NCBI GenBank assembly: GCA_029817715.1
Contig: JARUPY010000290.1
Coordinates: 4,092,001 to 4,156,000 of the forward strand
Source: Melastoma dodecandrum
Taxonomy: Eukaryota > Streptophyta > Magnoliopsida > Myrtales > Melastomataceae
Length of the DNA: 64,000 nucleotides
Direction of reading: 5' to 3'
Position 1 is the first letter of the stretch, and the number at the start of each line of letters is the position of its first letter. A model generated the notes under the pieces. The model made no database searches, had not been told where the DNA came from, and worked only from the letters and a program-made list of their open reading frames with translations. The position numbers and the translations under genes were made by a program. Below, piece by piece: positions 28,611 through 39,349 of the stretch.

Positions 28611-29125
28611 CACAGACCAGAAGGTTCTGCATCACAGAAGACTGAGTAGCAAAGCACAGACCAGAAGGTTCTGTACTAGAGTGAGTAAGTTGCACAGCAC
28701 AGACCAGAAGGTTCTGTACCAAATGTGTCAACCCTCTATAGCACAGATCAAAAGATTCTGTACCAAATGTGTCAACCCTTTATAGCACAGACCAAAAGAT
28801 TCTGTACCAAATGTGTCAACCCTCTATAGCACAGACCAAAAGATTATGTACCAAATGTGTCAATCCTCTATAGCACAGACTAGAAGATTATGTACCAGAG
28901 TTGACTTGGTTTCACAGTACAGACCGTAAGGTTCTGTACCAATGATGTCAATCATCTACAAACCAGAAGGTTCTGTATCAGAAATGACTAATTTCACATC
29001 ACAGAAATAAAAGGTTCTCTACCAAAGATGTCGACCCTCTACTGCACAGACCGTAAGGTTCTGTAGCAAAGGTGACTGGATTTCAAAGCACAGACCGTAA
29101 GGTTCTGTACTGCAGTGACTAACAA
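28611..29125 (+). repeat. tandem repeat array, about 44-bp unit
   Basis: Roughly 12 diverged head-to-tail units of about 40-45 bp with the core CACAGACCAGAAGGTTCTGT followed by ACCAAATGTGTCAACCCTCTATAG. The central units (about 28697-28900) are nearly identical; those at the ends are more diverged. The core is an imperfect palindrome (ACAGA...TCTGT), so each unit could form a small hairpin. Units are contiguous without unique spacers, which rules out a CRISPR-type array. Confidence 0.85.
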
Positions 29126-32100
29126 ATGTAACCGGTCATCAGACGTTTCCCTCAGGCGGTGTCCTCTCCTACACAGCGACCTGTCGTGACTTCCTCCGAG
29201 ACTTTTCACTCTGACGGCGTCTCCACCTGCACAGCACCCAGCTGCGACTTCCCTCGCGCGATCCCTCGAGATCTCGACGGAGCAAACACCAAGCCCTTGC
29301 CCAAGGCTCTCCTGCGTGGTCCCTCGAGACTACGGCTAAGCAAACACAAAGCCCTTGCCCAAGGCTAACCTGCATATAGAACGCTACACCACAGAAGCTG
29401 GTTAGTCCCTCACCTTCTGTGCTCCCAGGTTTTGCCATTCTCTCCGGCCCACTGCACGTTGGCCACGCAGCCTCCAGCCGCGCTTCCCACCAACATCTCC
29501 TGCAGCTTCCAACCGAGTTCCTCGTGGCTCAAATGAATGTATCTAGACAGATGGTAATGATTGACATCCCAAATAACGGTCATATGGTGGTCGTATAACA
29601 CCACAGAAGGTTGTAGATAACCTAACATAACCTTGGCCATAAATAGAAGATTATATTTCCTTATATGAAAAATGAAATCCCTAATGGGATTATTTGGAAA
29701 TGTAATCGATTTAAATTGATCAGATAATATCTTGATCAAATCCTAATTATTTCGTGATTAATTAATCATTAACTAATCAATTAATCATAAAAATATTTCT
29801 TACAAACGGTCCTCAACGTGGATGCTTTTTTAGAGTAAATGTTTAATTTCTGTTACACAGAAGGTCAATGCTCATCATTAAAACCTATATTCAACAACAT
29901 CTCATTCAGGTTTTGCTCTTATGTACCGGTATTATTAAAAGAAAAATTTGTGATGGATTGCCCCGAAGGGAGCAGCCCCTGTGATAAGGGCATGATTCAT
30001 GTGAAGATCCAAGTTCGAATATTAGAAATCGCACTATGTGATATTTGTCGTTCATCGTGAATTGTAGAGTCTTACGATGTACTAATAATGTAATGATCTT
30101 AGTTAGGTAAAACATTCAAACCGGATTTAGAAACTCTGTCATGGATTCAAGTAAGGAATTGGCATATATATATATATGGTCAGAATTTAGTTCTCCATCT
30201 TTCACGATTGACATATTCCTAGTTTTTTTAAAGAGATCATTGGCAAAGGTAATCGTCATCGAATTCGGACAACGTCTTTACGCTCGAAAGTTTGCGGTTT
30301 ACTGTTCTGATGACGATTGTGAGTGCGACTGTTTATTTTATGTACCTGGAGAAAAACGAGGCCCGAAGGAAAGCGATGACTTGATATATGGTGATAGCGG
30401 TAACGAGATACAATCAATGTTCGAAACTACGACTTCACCGGAAAGAATCGTCGGATTTTCAATTGCGATTTAGAGACTCCATTGGGAATTTAAGATCTTA
30501 ATGCCTTGTTTTACAAATTATTTTTAAAAACGAACCGGAACAAACCTCCATCTCACTGCCGTCCATGTTCGTGCAGTTGATCACCAATAGAAAAGATCCA
30601 CCCGATCTCTGTTTCCGTCGTTCAAGTGCTGAACCTTCGGGTCCACGAGGTCATTGAATGGAGACTGCTTTCAACGGAATCAAACAACCCTGGGACGTCG
30701 TCCGGGCAGAAGAGACAGAGCACGATCAACACAATGACAGGAGGACGACCACAATGAATTCGAGAAAAAACTCAGAAAGGAAAAAGTTGAATGTGATCGT
30801 CTTTGCTGTGGCTTTTGCCTCCTTGTAATTCTCCAAGGTTGAGATCTCACGGAATCAGCTTCGACGATTCTATGGGAGAAGAGCTCGGAGAAGGCCGAAT
30901 AATGATCACCTCACTATCATCGTCCACGCCACTTGGATACTCAGAGTCCATTCCGTCGTACAGGTTTGGGAGACTTGCAAAAACCAATTGTTTACCATGA
31001 TATCTTCAGCCATTCACTCACTGGTCATATGTCGGACACCAGGGCAATTCTTGCTATTTCCCAAAGTTTAACCAGAGCTGCCGCAAGACCTTGAAGCTGT
31101 TGGATTTTGGATTTATAAATCATCAACGTAACAAAAGCTCCCCCTACCACTACGCCTAAGTCGCCAACACAGCCAATAACGACGTTCCGCGTGTCGTACC
31201 TCCGCCGTTGCCCGTGGATGAAGCAAGCGGAGCCCGACGGTGGAAAACACCACGGAAGTGCGAGATGATTCCTGCAGGGATGATGCGAGCACAATGGAAG
31301 GCCGAGGGGCCTAATCGACTGCCCGGAGCTATGATTTCCATCACAGAGTGAACAACTCCGGGCTGTCGACCGAACGAAGGAGGAGGAGAGGAGTTTTCCT
31401 TATCGTCTCTGCGTCTACTCCGGCATCGGCCGGGGGATGATTTTTTCTTCACTTTCGGGAGTGAAAATGGGGAAATTACGAAACTAGTTCCTATACTTTA
31501 TAGAAATTGCGAATTTCCAATACATTGGCATATATGTGTCAACCTGTCAAAGTTTTAGCTTTGTTACAAAATACCGCAAATTAACTTTCAAAATTCGTCA
31601 ACTATCACCCTGAACTCGTATAATATATGATAAATTTTAAAACCATATTTTTTTAGGAATTAACCATACCGTGGGACAAAGCTCGCCAAAGTTTCAGAGT
31701 GCTTGCATAGTTGGAGAGTGCTCTGCTCCATGGATAAATATGGTAACCCAGGAAGAAGAAGATCCTCCGTCTAAGCAACAACCACAGCCATGCAGAATCG
31801 ATAAAGGGGAGGCACACATTTTGAACATAGGTAGAGACACAAACACTAAATTTGAGTAGCATTATGTCACCTAATACTACGACGCAGTTTGGCTTGACTC
31901 TTTCTAAGGTTGCTTTCGGAACTGCAAAGACTGTCCCAAAATATAGATGTAACTAAAAGAGAACGAAAACAAATATATGACTCGGACGGACCAACAGCTT
32001 CATTCCCTAAGCCTGGACACGATAGAAGCACCAACAGCCTGCTCACGGAATCAACCACCTCCAGCTTCCCAGATGAGGAAGAAGCAGGTATGCCTGAATC

Positions 32101-33339
32101 CCGGCATTCATAGCCAGAGCGCTAGAGTTTCTCCAGCTTCTGCACCTGTTGAGGATGGTATCATCAGATGTGGTGGAAACAAGGGATGATGAGACGTGGC
32201 GAGATGAAGCAACCCTAAATCGAAAGAAACAGTTTGCAATAACCCAAGATGCAGAGGAATCGACCGACTCTCAAAACATAGTATGCAAATATCGATGAGC
32301 CATGCAGCTTAAATGCCGGATCTCATCCTAACCCAACAAATAAGAGATGAATAGCAACATAACAGCTGCTCCCAAACCCAGTAAACACCGTGGGTCGGCT
32401 CCCATGCTCACTGCCTACAAATCGAGCAGATAAAAAGGCAAGTTCACCTTTTGAAGCATCTCTTCTGGGGATTAAATAACTCAAAAGACACTCCAGCCGA
32501 ACAAGACATGAATTTCCTCAAAAAACATGAGAAAGAGTCACGTAAACAAGCACCATCCATCAAGAGCAGCCCAACAGATGGCCCGATTCAGAAACCTATG
32601 TCAAACTAAAGCAGCAAGAACAAGGAGGAAATGGAGCAAACATCTCCAAGACAGCTGGATATCAAAACCCCACTTCACCTTCGATACAAAAAAGCCCTCG
32701 CGCACCCGCGATGCGTCTGCTCGCCCATCCGAGTCGACAAGGATCGAACGACTGCATCGTACATAGAGGAAACCCTGTTACTAGTCCCCGCCGTCGTCCT
32801 CATTACTCATGAACCCTAAACCGCTAACCCGACGACGACGAGCAAACCAGACCCAAAAGATCGATTCTTTGGCTTTTGCCCACGAATCAGAAACACATCC
32901 CGTGAGTGCACTTTTCTAGACAGCGAAATGCCAGAGAGACCCAAAAGGAGAGTATCGGCGAATGGGGAAGGGATGCAGGGGAGTGGGGTCGGACAGGAAA
33001 GGGAGGGAAGCGCAAAAGTCTTACATCCCGTAGAAAAAAGCATCGAGGCGGGAGATGGACGGAACTGAACACACCCAGGGAGGGAGTGTGCATACATTAT
33101 CCTCCAAGTCTGACGAACTTCGCTATTATATCCTCAAAATCCTGTCTTCACTGTGTCATTCTAGTACGTTGAATTAGGACCATATTCTTTTGTCATAAAA
33201 GTTTGATCGGCAAATGACTAGATCGATGTTCTCGAATGAGAAGGTTCTGCTGATGCGGAGGTGGGTCAGACGAAAGACGTCTAGGATCCAGTGATGTCTG
33301 CCCATGTGTAAGTACCCCAGGAATGTCGAATTTAGTACG
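29126..33339. other. gene-poor, repeat-rich stretch
   Basis: No gene is confidently recognised. About 29260-29375 holds a local duplication (TCCCTCGAGA ... AGCAAACACnAAGCCCTTGCCCAAGGCT occurs twice). ORFs at 30141-30473 (plus), 31025-31294 and 31156-31452 (minus) and 31653-32113 (both strands) lack domains or splice support. The segment at 31025-31294 includes a hydrophobic stretch (VVVGGAFVTLMIY) but nothing nameable. Confidence 0.35.
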
Positions 33340-33690
33340 GATTTGCCGTTAGATAAAAAAAAATACGAAATACTATTTTATTTTCAAAAACTTCGTAAAT
33401 ATCTTCACTAAATCGTGATTTTAAATTATAATTTTTATTTTATAAAAAAATCGCAATTTTAAACCGTGACTTTAATAAAGTTTGTCTTAGTCGCGATTTC
33501 AAATAGCTAACTTTAGGTTACTTAGACGAAATATCATCTTCATTGTCTTATGACAATCATAATTTCAAAGTCATGTTATGATTGGACTTATGTACAATTC
33601 ACAAAGTCGCCGTGTCAAACCACGATTAAGAATTTTTTTAATTTGAAACCGTATTTCGTAAATTTTCTATCAACGGTGGGTAAGTCCGTG
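33336..33690. mobile_element. small inverted-repeat element (MITE-like)
   Basis: About 350 bp. The left end ACGGATTTGCCGTTAGATAAAAAAAAATACGAAATAC is approximately mirrored by the right end GTATTTCGTAAATTTTCTATCAACGGTGGGTAAGTCCGT. The interior repeats AATCGCGATTTTAAA-like phrases. No ORF. A target duplication is not evident, and the ends are imperfect, so the call is tentative. Confidence 0.5.
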
Positions 33691-33896
33691 AGAAAATATA
33701 GTATAGATCGCCTTGTGTAAGATTAAGACCAAAATCAAGGGATTGCAATCACAAATACCCTACAATAATGTATGGAAACGACTGCAGCTGGAAGGAAACA
33801 CATGGAACACTGTCTGTGGAAACCAAGCAATCCATCTGTCAAGACAAAATCGAGTTCGGCACTTCTGTGTTCGTGAATCCCGACGACTTCTGACTC

Positions 33897-34862
33897 CTAG
33901 CTCTGCCGCTTAGCGAAGTAGAAGTGAGCCATCAAAGCTGCGACGGCGATCACTCCAGCAGAACCTATGGCAACCATATGCCAATGATCCTTCAATCCAA
34001 TTAGACATTTCCTGTCAGCAGCATCGGCGACCACTTCCCTCCCGTTGATGGCATCCCCTGTCTTCTCCTTCAACCCGCTGATGATACTCTCAGCTGTTTT
34101 CAACTCCCTTCGCAACTCAATCATGTTTTGATCAAGTTTCTTTGCCTTCTCTTCCGACTCCTTCAATGCGTCCTCAAGGAGGCTCTTATCTTTCTTCGCC
34201 TTTTCCAACTCAACTCTACCCTTCCTGACCTCCGCCTCTACGGCCTCGATCTTCTTTTCATACGCGCTCACAAAGCCCTCCTTCTCTTCGATTGTTCCTC
34301 GCAGCTCCGTCTCCACCCTCACTCTCTCACTCTCACTCGCTAGCAAGACCTCAACCTCACTCTCCAACTCCCTTGTCTTCACCTCACTATCAACCTTCCC
34401 ACTCCTCATATCCTCTGCTTTGATTGCCAATCCTGCAATCCTCTCCTCTTTCTCCTCGACAACCCCACGCAGCTCAACCGCCTTCCTGCTCACCTCCTCG
34501 ACCTCTTGCGTGGTGGAAATCAATTCGTGCTGCAACCTCACGACCTCCGTCTCCAAATCCACTGCCCTCTTCATGACTGATTTAATCGCCCTCTTCTCAT
34601 CTTCGGCCGAATCGATCTCCACCTTCATTCCCTCCAGTGTCACCATCATATCAACCTCATCATCCATCAACCTCTCGATTTCAGCCACCAACCCGTCATT
34701 CCTCTCCTGCACCTCAACAGCACAGCGAGCCAGCTCGTCATTCTCGAGCTCCAGGGATTTAACCTCATTGATCAACTCAACTACCCGAGACTCCCTCTCG
34801 TAACCATCCACCTCCAGTTCGCTGCCACGGCCAACTCCATTGATCGTGATCTCGTCCGCCAT
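33897..34862 (-). CDS. peroxisomal and mitochondrial division factor (PMD2-like)
   Basis: 321-residue protein starting MADEITINGVGRG. Residues ~25-285 are an almost continuous heptad-rich coiled coil (Glu/Lys/Leu-rich). A single C-terminal membrane segment (MVAIGSAGVIAVAALMAHFY) is followed by the basic tail FAKRQS, a tail-anchor arrangement. This matches plant PMD1/PMD2, outer-membrane proteins that promote peroxisome and mitochondrial proliferation. The open frame extends upstream to 34925, but a CTCCTGCAG acceptor sits 14 bp before this ATG, so the upstream codons are probably intron and the CDS starts at 34862. A hAT-like element lies about 280 bp upstream of the start. Confidence 0.8.
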   Translation of the reverse strand: MADEITINGVGRGSELEVDGYERESRVVELINEVKSLELENDELARCAVEVQERNDGLVAEIERLMDDEVDMMVTLEGMKVEIDSAEDEKRAIKSVMKRAVDLETEVVRLQHELISTTQEVEEVSRKAVELRGVVEEKEERIAGLAIKAEDMRSGKVDSEVKTRELESEVEVLLASESERVRVETELRGTIEEKEGFVSAYEKKIEAVEAEVRKGRVELEKAKKDKSLLEDALKESEEKAKKLDQNMIELRRELKTAESIISGLKEKTGDAINGREVVADAADRKCLIGLKDHWHMVAIGSAGVIAVAALMAHFYFAKRQS

Positions 34863-35141
34863 CGATTCCCAAAGCCTGCAGGAGACAGAGCAACTTAAGA
34901 ACGAACTCCGACCTCTACGTTCCATGAAAATAATTTCAAAATCTCAAACCAACAACAATCATACAAACAAACTGAAGGGAAATTCGCAGGGTGCTGCCAA
35001 AAACGAAAAACAAACAAAATGGGGGTTGAGACTGGTAATGATGTCGTTGAAAGGAAGAAGAAGTACGGATTTGCAGCACCAAAGAAGGATTCTTTCGTGC
35101 AAATCTGAAGTAGGAAATCTTTTGTCTTCGGAACTTCGGAC

Positions 35142-36112
35142 CATGGTTGTCAAAATCGCGATTTTACTCGTGAAATCGTCCGATTTTACGATTTTGTGGG
35201 AAGAAACGAGTTGAATTGGTGTAGAAAACGTTGTATAGTAAAATCGTTGTAAAATCGTAAAATCGAAAGCGGAAACGTAGGATCGTAAAATCGTAGTAAA
35301 TCGTAAAATCGCTTGAGGCGGGCCAAATCTTAGAGATAGTCCACTAACGTAGCCCATCTAAACCTAAGCCCACCTAACCATTTGTTCATTGGACTAATTT
35401 GTAAAAAATTTCAAATGTGAGGACTAAATGAACTAAATTGAATTAAATAAAAAATGCAATTTTTTCATTGCTTCATCCTTCGTCTTTTTTACTTTCCCTC
35501 TCGAAACACACTACCCTTTCAGGATCAGAGCTTTCCAACAGTCGGCCCTCCGAGCTCGTCCCCGAGCAGCCGACATCTCTCCCCCGAGCTCAATCCCACT
35601 ATCTTTTGTGGGGTAGGTGGGTTTGTTCGAATTTCGGTGTGTTAATAATCAACTTTTTGTTGCCTCGAACTCAATCCCTGCGAAATATTAATCTTAAAAC
35701 AAAAAACTGGGAAAGATAGTTTTGTTCGTTTTCAGGAAGATGTGGCTAAAAGAAGCTGTCAAACATAGCATATGTATTGAATTGTTTATCCAGTTTGTGG
35801 CATGGAGTTGTGCTAGTCTATAGTCTCGTTTATGGGTTCTCGACATTTGATCTTCTCGCTGTTCTTCCACTTGATGATTTTTTTTCTAGCCAGAAACAAC
35901 AAATCTATTCTAGAGCATACCTAAATTTTAAGTGGACTGAAGATGTTATTGAGTTTGCTGAGCTTTTTGATGGGCATGTTATCATGTATGCATACATATG
36001 CGTGTTCAAATCACAATTTTGTAAACTCTTCCGATTTCACTTACGATCCTACGAGTTACGATTTTACAAACCCCTTCCGATTCTACGTAGGATCTCGATT
36101 TTGACAACCTTG
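35142..36112. mobile_element. hAT-like non-autonomous transposon
   Basis: 971 bp bounded by an exact 8-bp target duplication CTTCGGAC (35134-35141 and 36113-36120), the hAT hallmark. Terminal inverted repeats: CATGGTTGTCAAAATCGCGAT at the left, and ATCTCGATTTTGACAACCTTG at the right. Subterminal regions repeat TAAAATCGTAAAATCG-like motifs, as expected for hAT transposase-binding zones. Interior ORFs (35454-35719, 35777-36190) have no recognisable transposase, so the element is non-autonomous. It sits in the upstream region of the PMD-like gene. Confidence 0.85.
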
Positions 36113-36142
36113 CTTCGGACACCACCACCTCGTCTTCTTTTC

Positions 36143-36469
36143 TTACCCCCGGTGTTGGCAGTAGGGTTTGGTTCGACTAAAGCAGAATGATCGGGTGCGG
36201 CGGCCCCTACCGTAAGTTTGCCGGTATACAAACAATTTCGATCAATAATAAATCATTACATCATTAAATCTTTACCTTTCTTAAATGTATGACTGACTAC
36301 TTGCCTGATACCTTCTTCTGTCAGTCCGACCTCCCTTCCTTGGGCAGCACACATTTGCTGCCGCTTCCACGGCCACGCCCGTGTGAGCAAATGACTCAAA
36401 GGAAGCAACATGAGCAATGGAGGAAAGGAAGATCAAACTGGCCAAGAGGCCCATCAACATTAATTTCAT
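36143..36469 (-). CDS. candidate small secreted cysteine-containing peptide
   Basis: A two-exon reading (36312-36469 and 36143-36206, intron 36207-36311 with GT-AG ends) gives 73 residues in frame. Residues 1-23 (MKLMLMGLLASLIFLSSIAH) are a strong signal peptide. The mature part is short and basic with four cysteines: VCCPRKGGRTD, then FCFSRTKPYC, ending QHRG. No known peptide family is recognised. The exon model is inferred from splice sites only; the signal-peptide exon is the better-supported half. It lies between the hAT-like element and the MEI2-like pseudogene. Confidence 0.35.
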
Positions 36470-37331
36470 TCTTGTGAGGAGGATAGGCCCAGAGGATGAT
36501 GAGGTGAAGGGTAGAGATGTATTTGCATTGTTAGAGGGGATTGCAGTCCCGCTGTGCTGCGGTGGTTAATTATGCAGGAAGAAACAGAATGTGTATTGAT
36601 TTCGTTTTGGGTCGTTTCCTTTTCCTGGAAATGGAATTGAGGTGAGATTTGGGGAGCTCCTTGTTAGCTCGCACCTCCCCCCCCCCCGCCATCATTTTTT
36701 ACCCTCTTCGTCTGCAGGAAGTGCAGAATCAGCTGACCAGTCCCTGTTGTAAACTTCCATGTCCGATGATGAGCCCATTATGTCCAATCACAGCATTCGC
36801 TGTTCCAATCTTTGTGTCACATTGTCTTTGTTGTGCTCTATTATTGTTTGCCTTTTTTTAAAATTATTCTGGAGCGAGTTTGTGAAAAAAGTGATTTGAA
36901 GTTGGCATATTCCTCAACAAGTGTATTTGAAAGGCTGCATAAGCGTTCCCTAGACATGGTATCAATTCCCTGCCTGCCTTAGCTTCTGTGTTTTGTTGAT
37001 GACATTGTTATGTATCATAAGCTTGTTAATGTTGCTTACTCTTGGTAAGAAACTGCTACGACAATCCACCATAGATGAGCATGGCCTTGTCTCCGTCTCC
37101 TTGTTGTTTGTTCTCAATTCTATTGGGTTGTTTTGCTGCAAGACAGTAATATGGCGAGATACATCATGTAAACCTCCCGTGAACATTGGGCAGTTAGTGT
37201 TATGCTGTACTGACTGTTATCTCTCTGCGGTGATAAATTCTTTGTTCTCCTTATTCAAAGTTCAAACCACATTGGCCATCACCTTCACATCTGTCTGTTA
37301 TCTGGTCGTCTAACATATTTAGCTTTTCTAG
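36470..37331. other. upstream of MEI2-like pseudogene; no exon found
   Basis: I searched here for the missing first half of the MEI2-like RRM1 (a TLFVRNI-type RNP2 strand) and N-terminal exons and did not see them. The sequence looks intronic or intergenic. A C-rich run lies at about 36678-36689. Confidence 0.45.
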
Positions 37332-37803
37332 CAATACGGAGACATCCGAACACTATATACTGCTTGCAAGCATCGGGGGTTTGTGATGATATCCTACTAT
37401 GATATTCGAGATGCTCGGACTGCGATGCGTGCCCTGCAGAATCCTTTGAGACGAAGGAAACTAGACATTCATTTTTCCATACCAAAGGTATGAATGCCTT
37501 CTGCTTCCTCCCGGTTCCTTCTTTGCTGTTTAAGCACTTTTTATTCTAGCTTTAGTTTTATCTATATCCAGGATATTCCATCAGAAAAGGACATTAATCA
37601 GGGGACCCTTGTAGTATTTAATTTCGATGCTTCTGTGTCAGACGAGCTTCGGCAAATATTTGGTGCTTACGGGGAAGTAAAGGAGGTCAGGAGACTTCAA
37701 TGTTCCATCTTGAATATGCCAGATGGCGGAGGTCAGACTCAATTTGGCTGTGGCTTCAGTTTTCTTAACCGATATCTTTATTATTCCAAAAAATGCAGAT
37801 AAG

Positions 37804-37808
37804 GGAGA
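37804..37808 (+). other. target-site duplication, left copy (GGAGA)
   Basis: GGAGA precedes the left LTR and is repeated at 46090-46094 after the right LTR. Removing the element and one copy restores the expected MEI2-like exon junction IRETPHKR. Confidence 0.95.
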
Positions 37809-39335
37809 TGATGGGTTTTCATCGGGCGCAGCGAAAACTCGTTTCGAAAAAAACTATTCGAAACACAGTCCCGGATCTTGTGATACGTATAAATCGAATA
37901 AAAACGTTAAATAAAACATACCTTGTTGTTGCGAATGCGAGCTTCAAAAGTCCCAACCGTGACTCTTCTAGAAGTATCAACGCACACAAGACACGGACAC
38001 GACAATCTCCAATTGATGCTAGTCCTCGGAGACTTCGTAACTCTCGGAAGCCTTTTGTTAAGAAGGAACTAAGCCGAGCAAATCTTCGTCTCTCACTCAC
38101 ACACACTCTGTGCAAGCCGAACGTTTCAATTTATAAGGTAAGATTACTTACCATATAGGGTACCGTCATTTCAATTTATCAATTGAAATTAATTCAATTC
38201 ATAACACGTAGCAAAGCTACGAAATTGGCTGGCTATCTAATTTCAACAGGTTAGATTAAAATAATAATATAATATTATAATGATATAATAATAATTAATT
38301 ATTATAATTATATTATTATAGCCTACAACTTAGACATATTTGATCAACTTAAATCCAACACTAGGATTTATTGCTTCCGAATATTTCAGAATAAATTTGT
38401 AGTCCAACAAATTCTAATTCTGAAAATTTATAATTCTAATATCCATTAGAATTAAATAACAATGTCCGTGTCTACGTGCTTTTGCGTGCGACCCTCTAGG
38501 TTCTATATACGAAGGCAATGTACATCCATACATAGACTGAGGTAACCGTCTAGCAACAGTTTTCAGCCACCCAACGTAATAGAATATTGGTCATGAACCA
38601 AAACCGCTATGAACCGATTTCTGTGTAATTCAATCTCTTCATCTCACCGACATCCTGATTAATTCAATGCATTATGTGTCATCACTAAATTAATCATTTT
38701 ACTTGATTTCTGAGATATAATAGATATTAACTTGAATGATAAACATTCCTCCACGGCCATGTGTTTAAAATCACTAATATCTCAATCAAGAGGCCAGGAT
38801 GTCAACTCTCTAATCCAAGAGAGCGATGAATCCTATATTGACTCAACACTATCCTCTCTACGCTTCGTTGCACACCCAATAACCGTATTACTTACAATCC
38901 GATTAAATATTGCTTTTAACGGCATCAAAGTGAACAACTCCACGCATAGAATAAATGGAGGTCTCAAGTCAGGAGATCAGTTACACTCGTTCAACAAGAG
39001 AAGTGATCAATGGCACTTAATATGTGGTATTCTCTATAAACGGGTCGTGTCCAGTGTACCCTAAACTTAGGCACCCCCGAGTACAACTTGAATATCCATC
39101 CCTTGGTCTAACTCGACCTAAGTTATACTCGACGTTGATCTAGATGTTTATGTCCCATCTAAACATCTATCCGATCAAGGACAATTTTAGATTGACAAAT
39201 AATCAATCTATGGGACTTTACCGTAAAGTTAATTACGAGCAGAAAAGTAATTAATAAACAATAAATACTTGCCTTTATTAACAACTATTCACATATATTA
39301 CAAAGTGTCTTGGCACATACGTGCACACACTAACA
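37809..39335 (-). repeat. 3' LTR (left)
   Basis: 1527 bp, starts TGATGGGTTTTCATCGGGCG and ends CACACACTAACA. It is nearly identical to the right LTR except for a cluster of differences in the first ~120 bp. Contains an AT palindromic tract at about 38265-38325 and no coding sequence; its plus-strand ORFs also appear in the other LTR and are not genes. Confidence 0.95.
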
Positions 39336-39349
39336 ATCTCCCACTTGCA

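Noticed and set aside
28611..29125. CRISPR-like regular repeats
   Set aside because: Units are contiguous with no unique spacers, in a plant nuclear context; an ordinary tandem repeat.
30141..30473. 110-residue plus-strand ORF
   Set aside because: No domain, no homologue recognised, and AT-rich surroundings; not enough to call a gene.
34863..34925. N-terminal extension of the PMD-like protein
   Set aside because: A CTCCTGCAG acceptor immediately precedes the MADEI start, so the extra codons are probably intronic.
38732..39064. 110-residue plus-strand ORF in the left LTR, with a twin at 45486-45818
   Set aside because: Both are the same position in the two LTRs and lack domains; they are LTR sequence, not genes.
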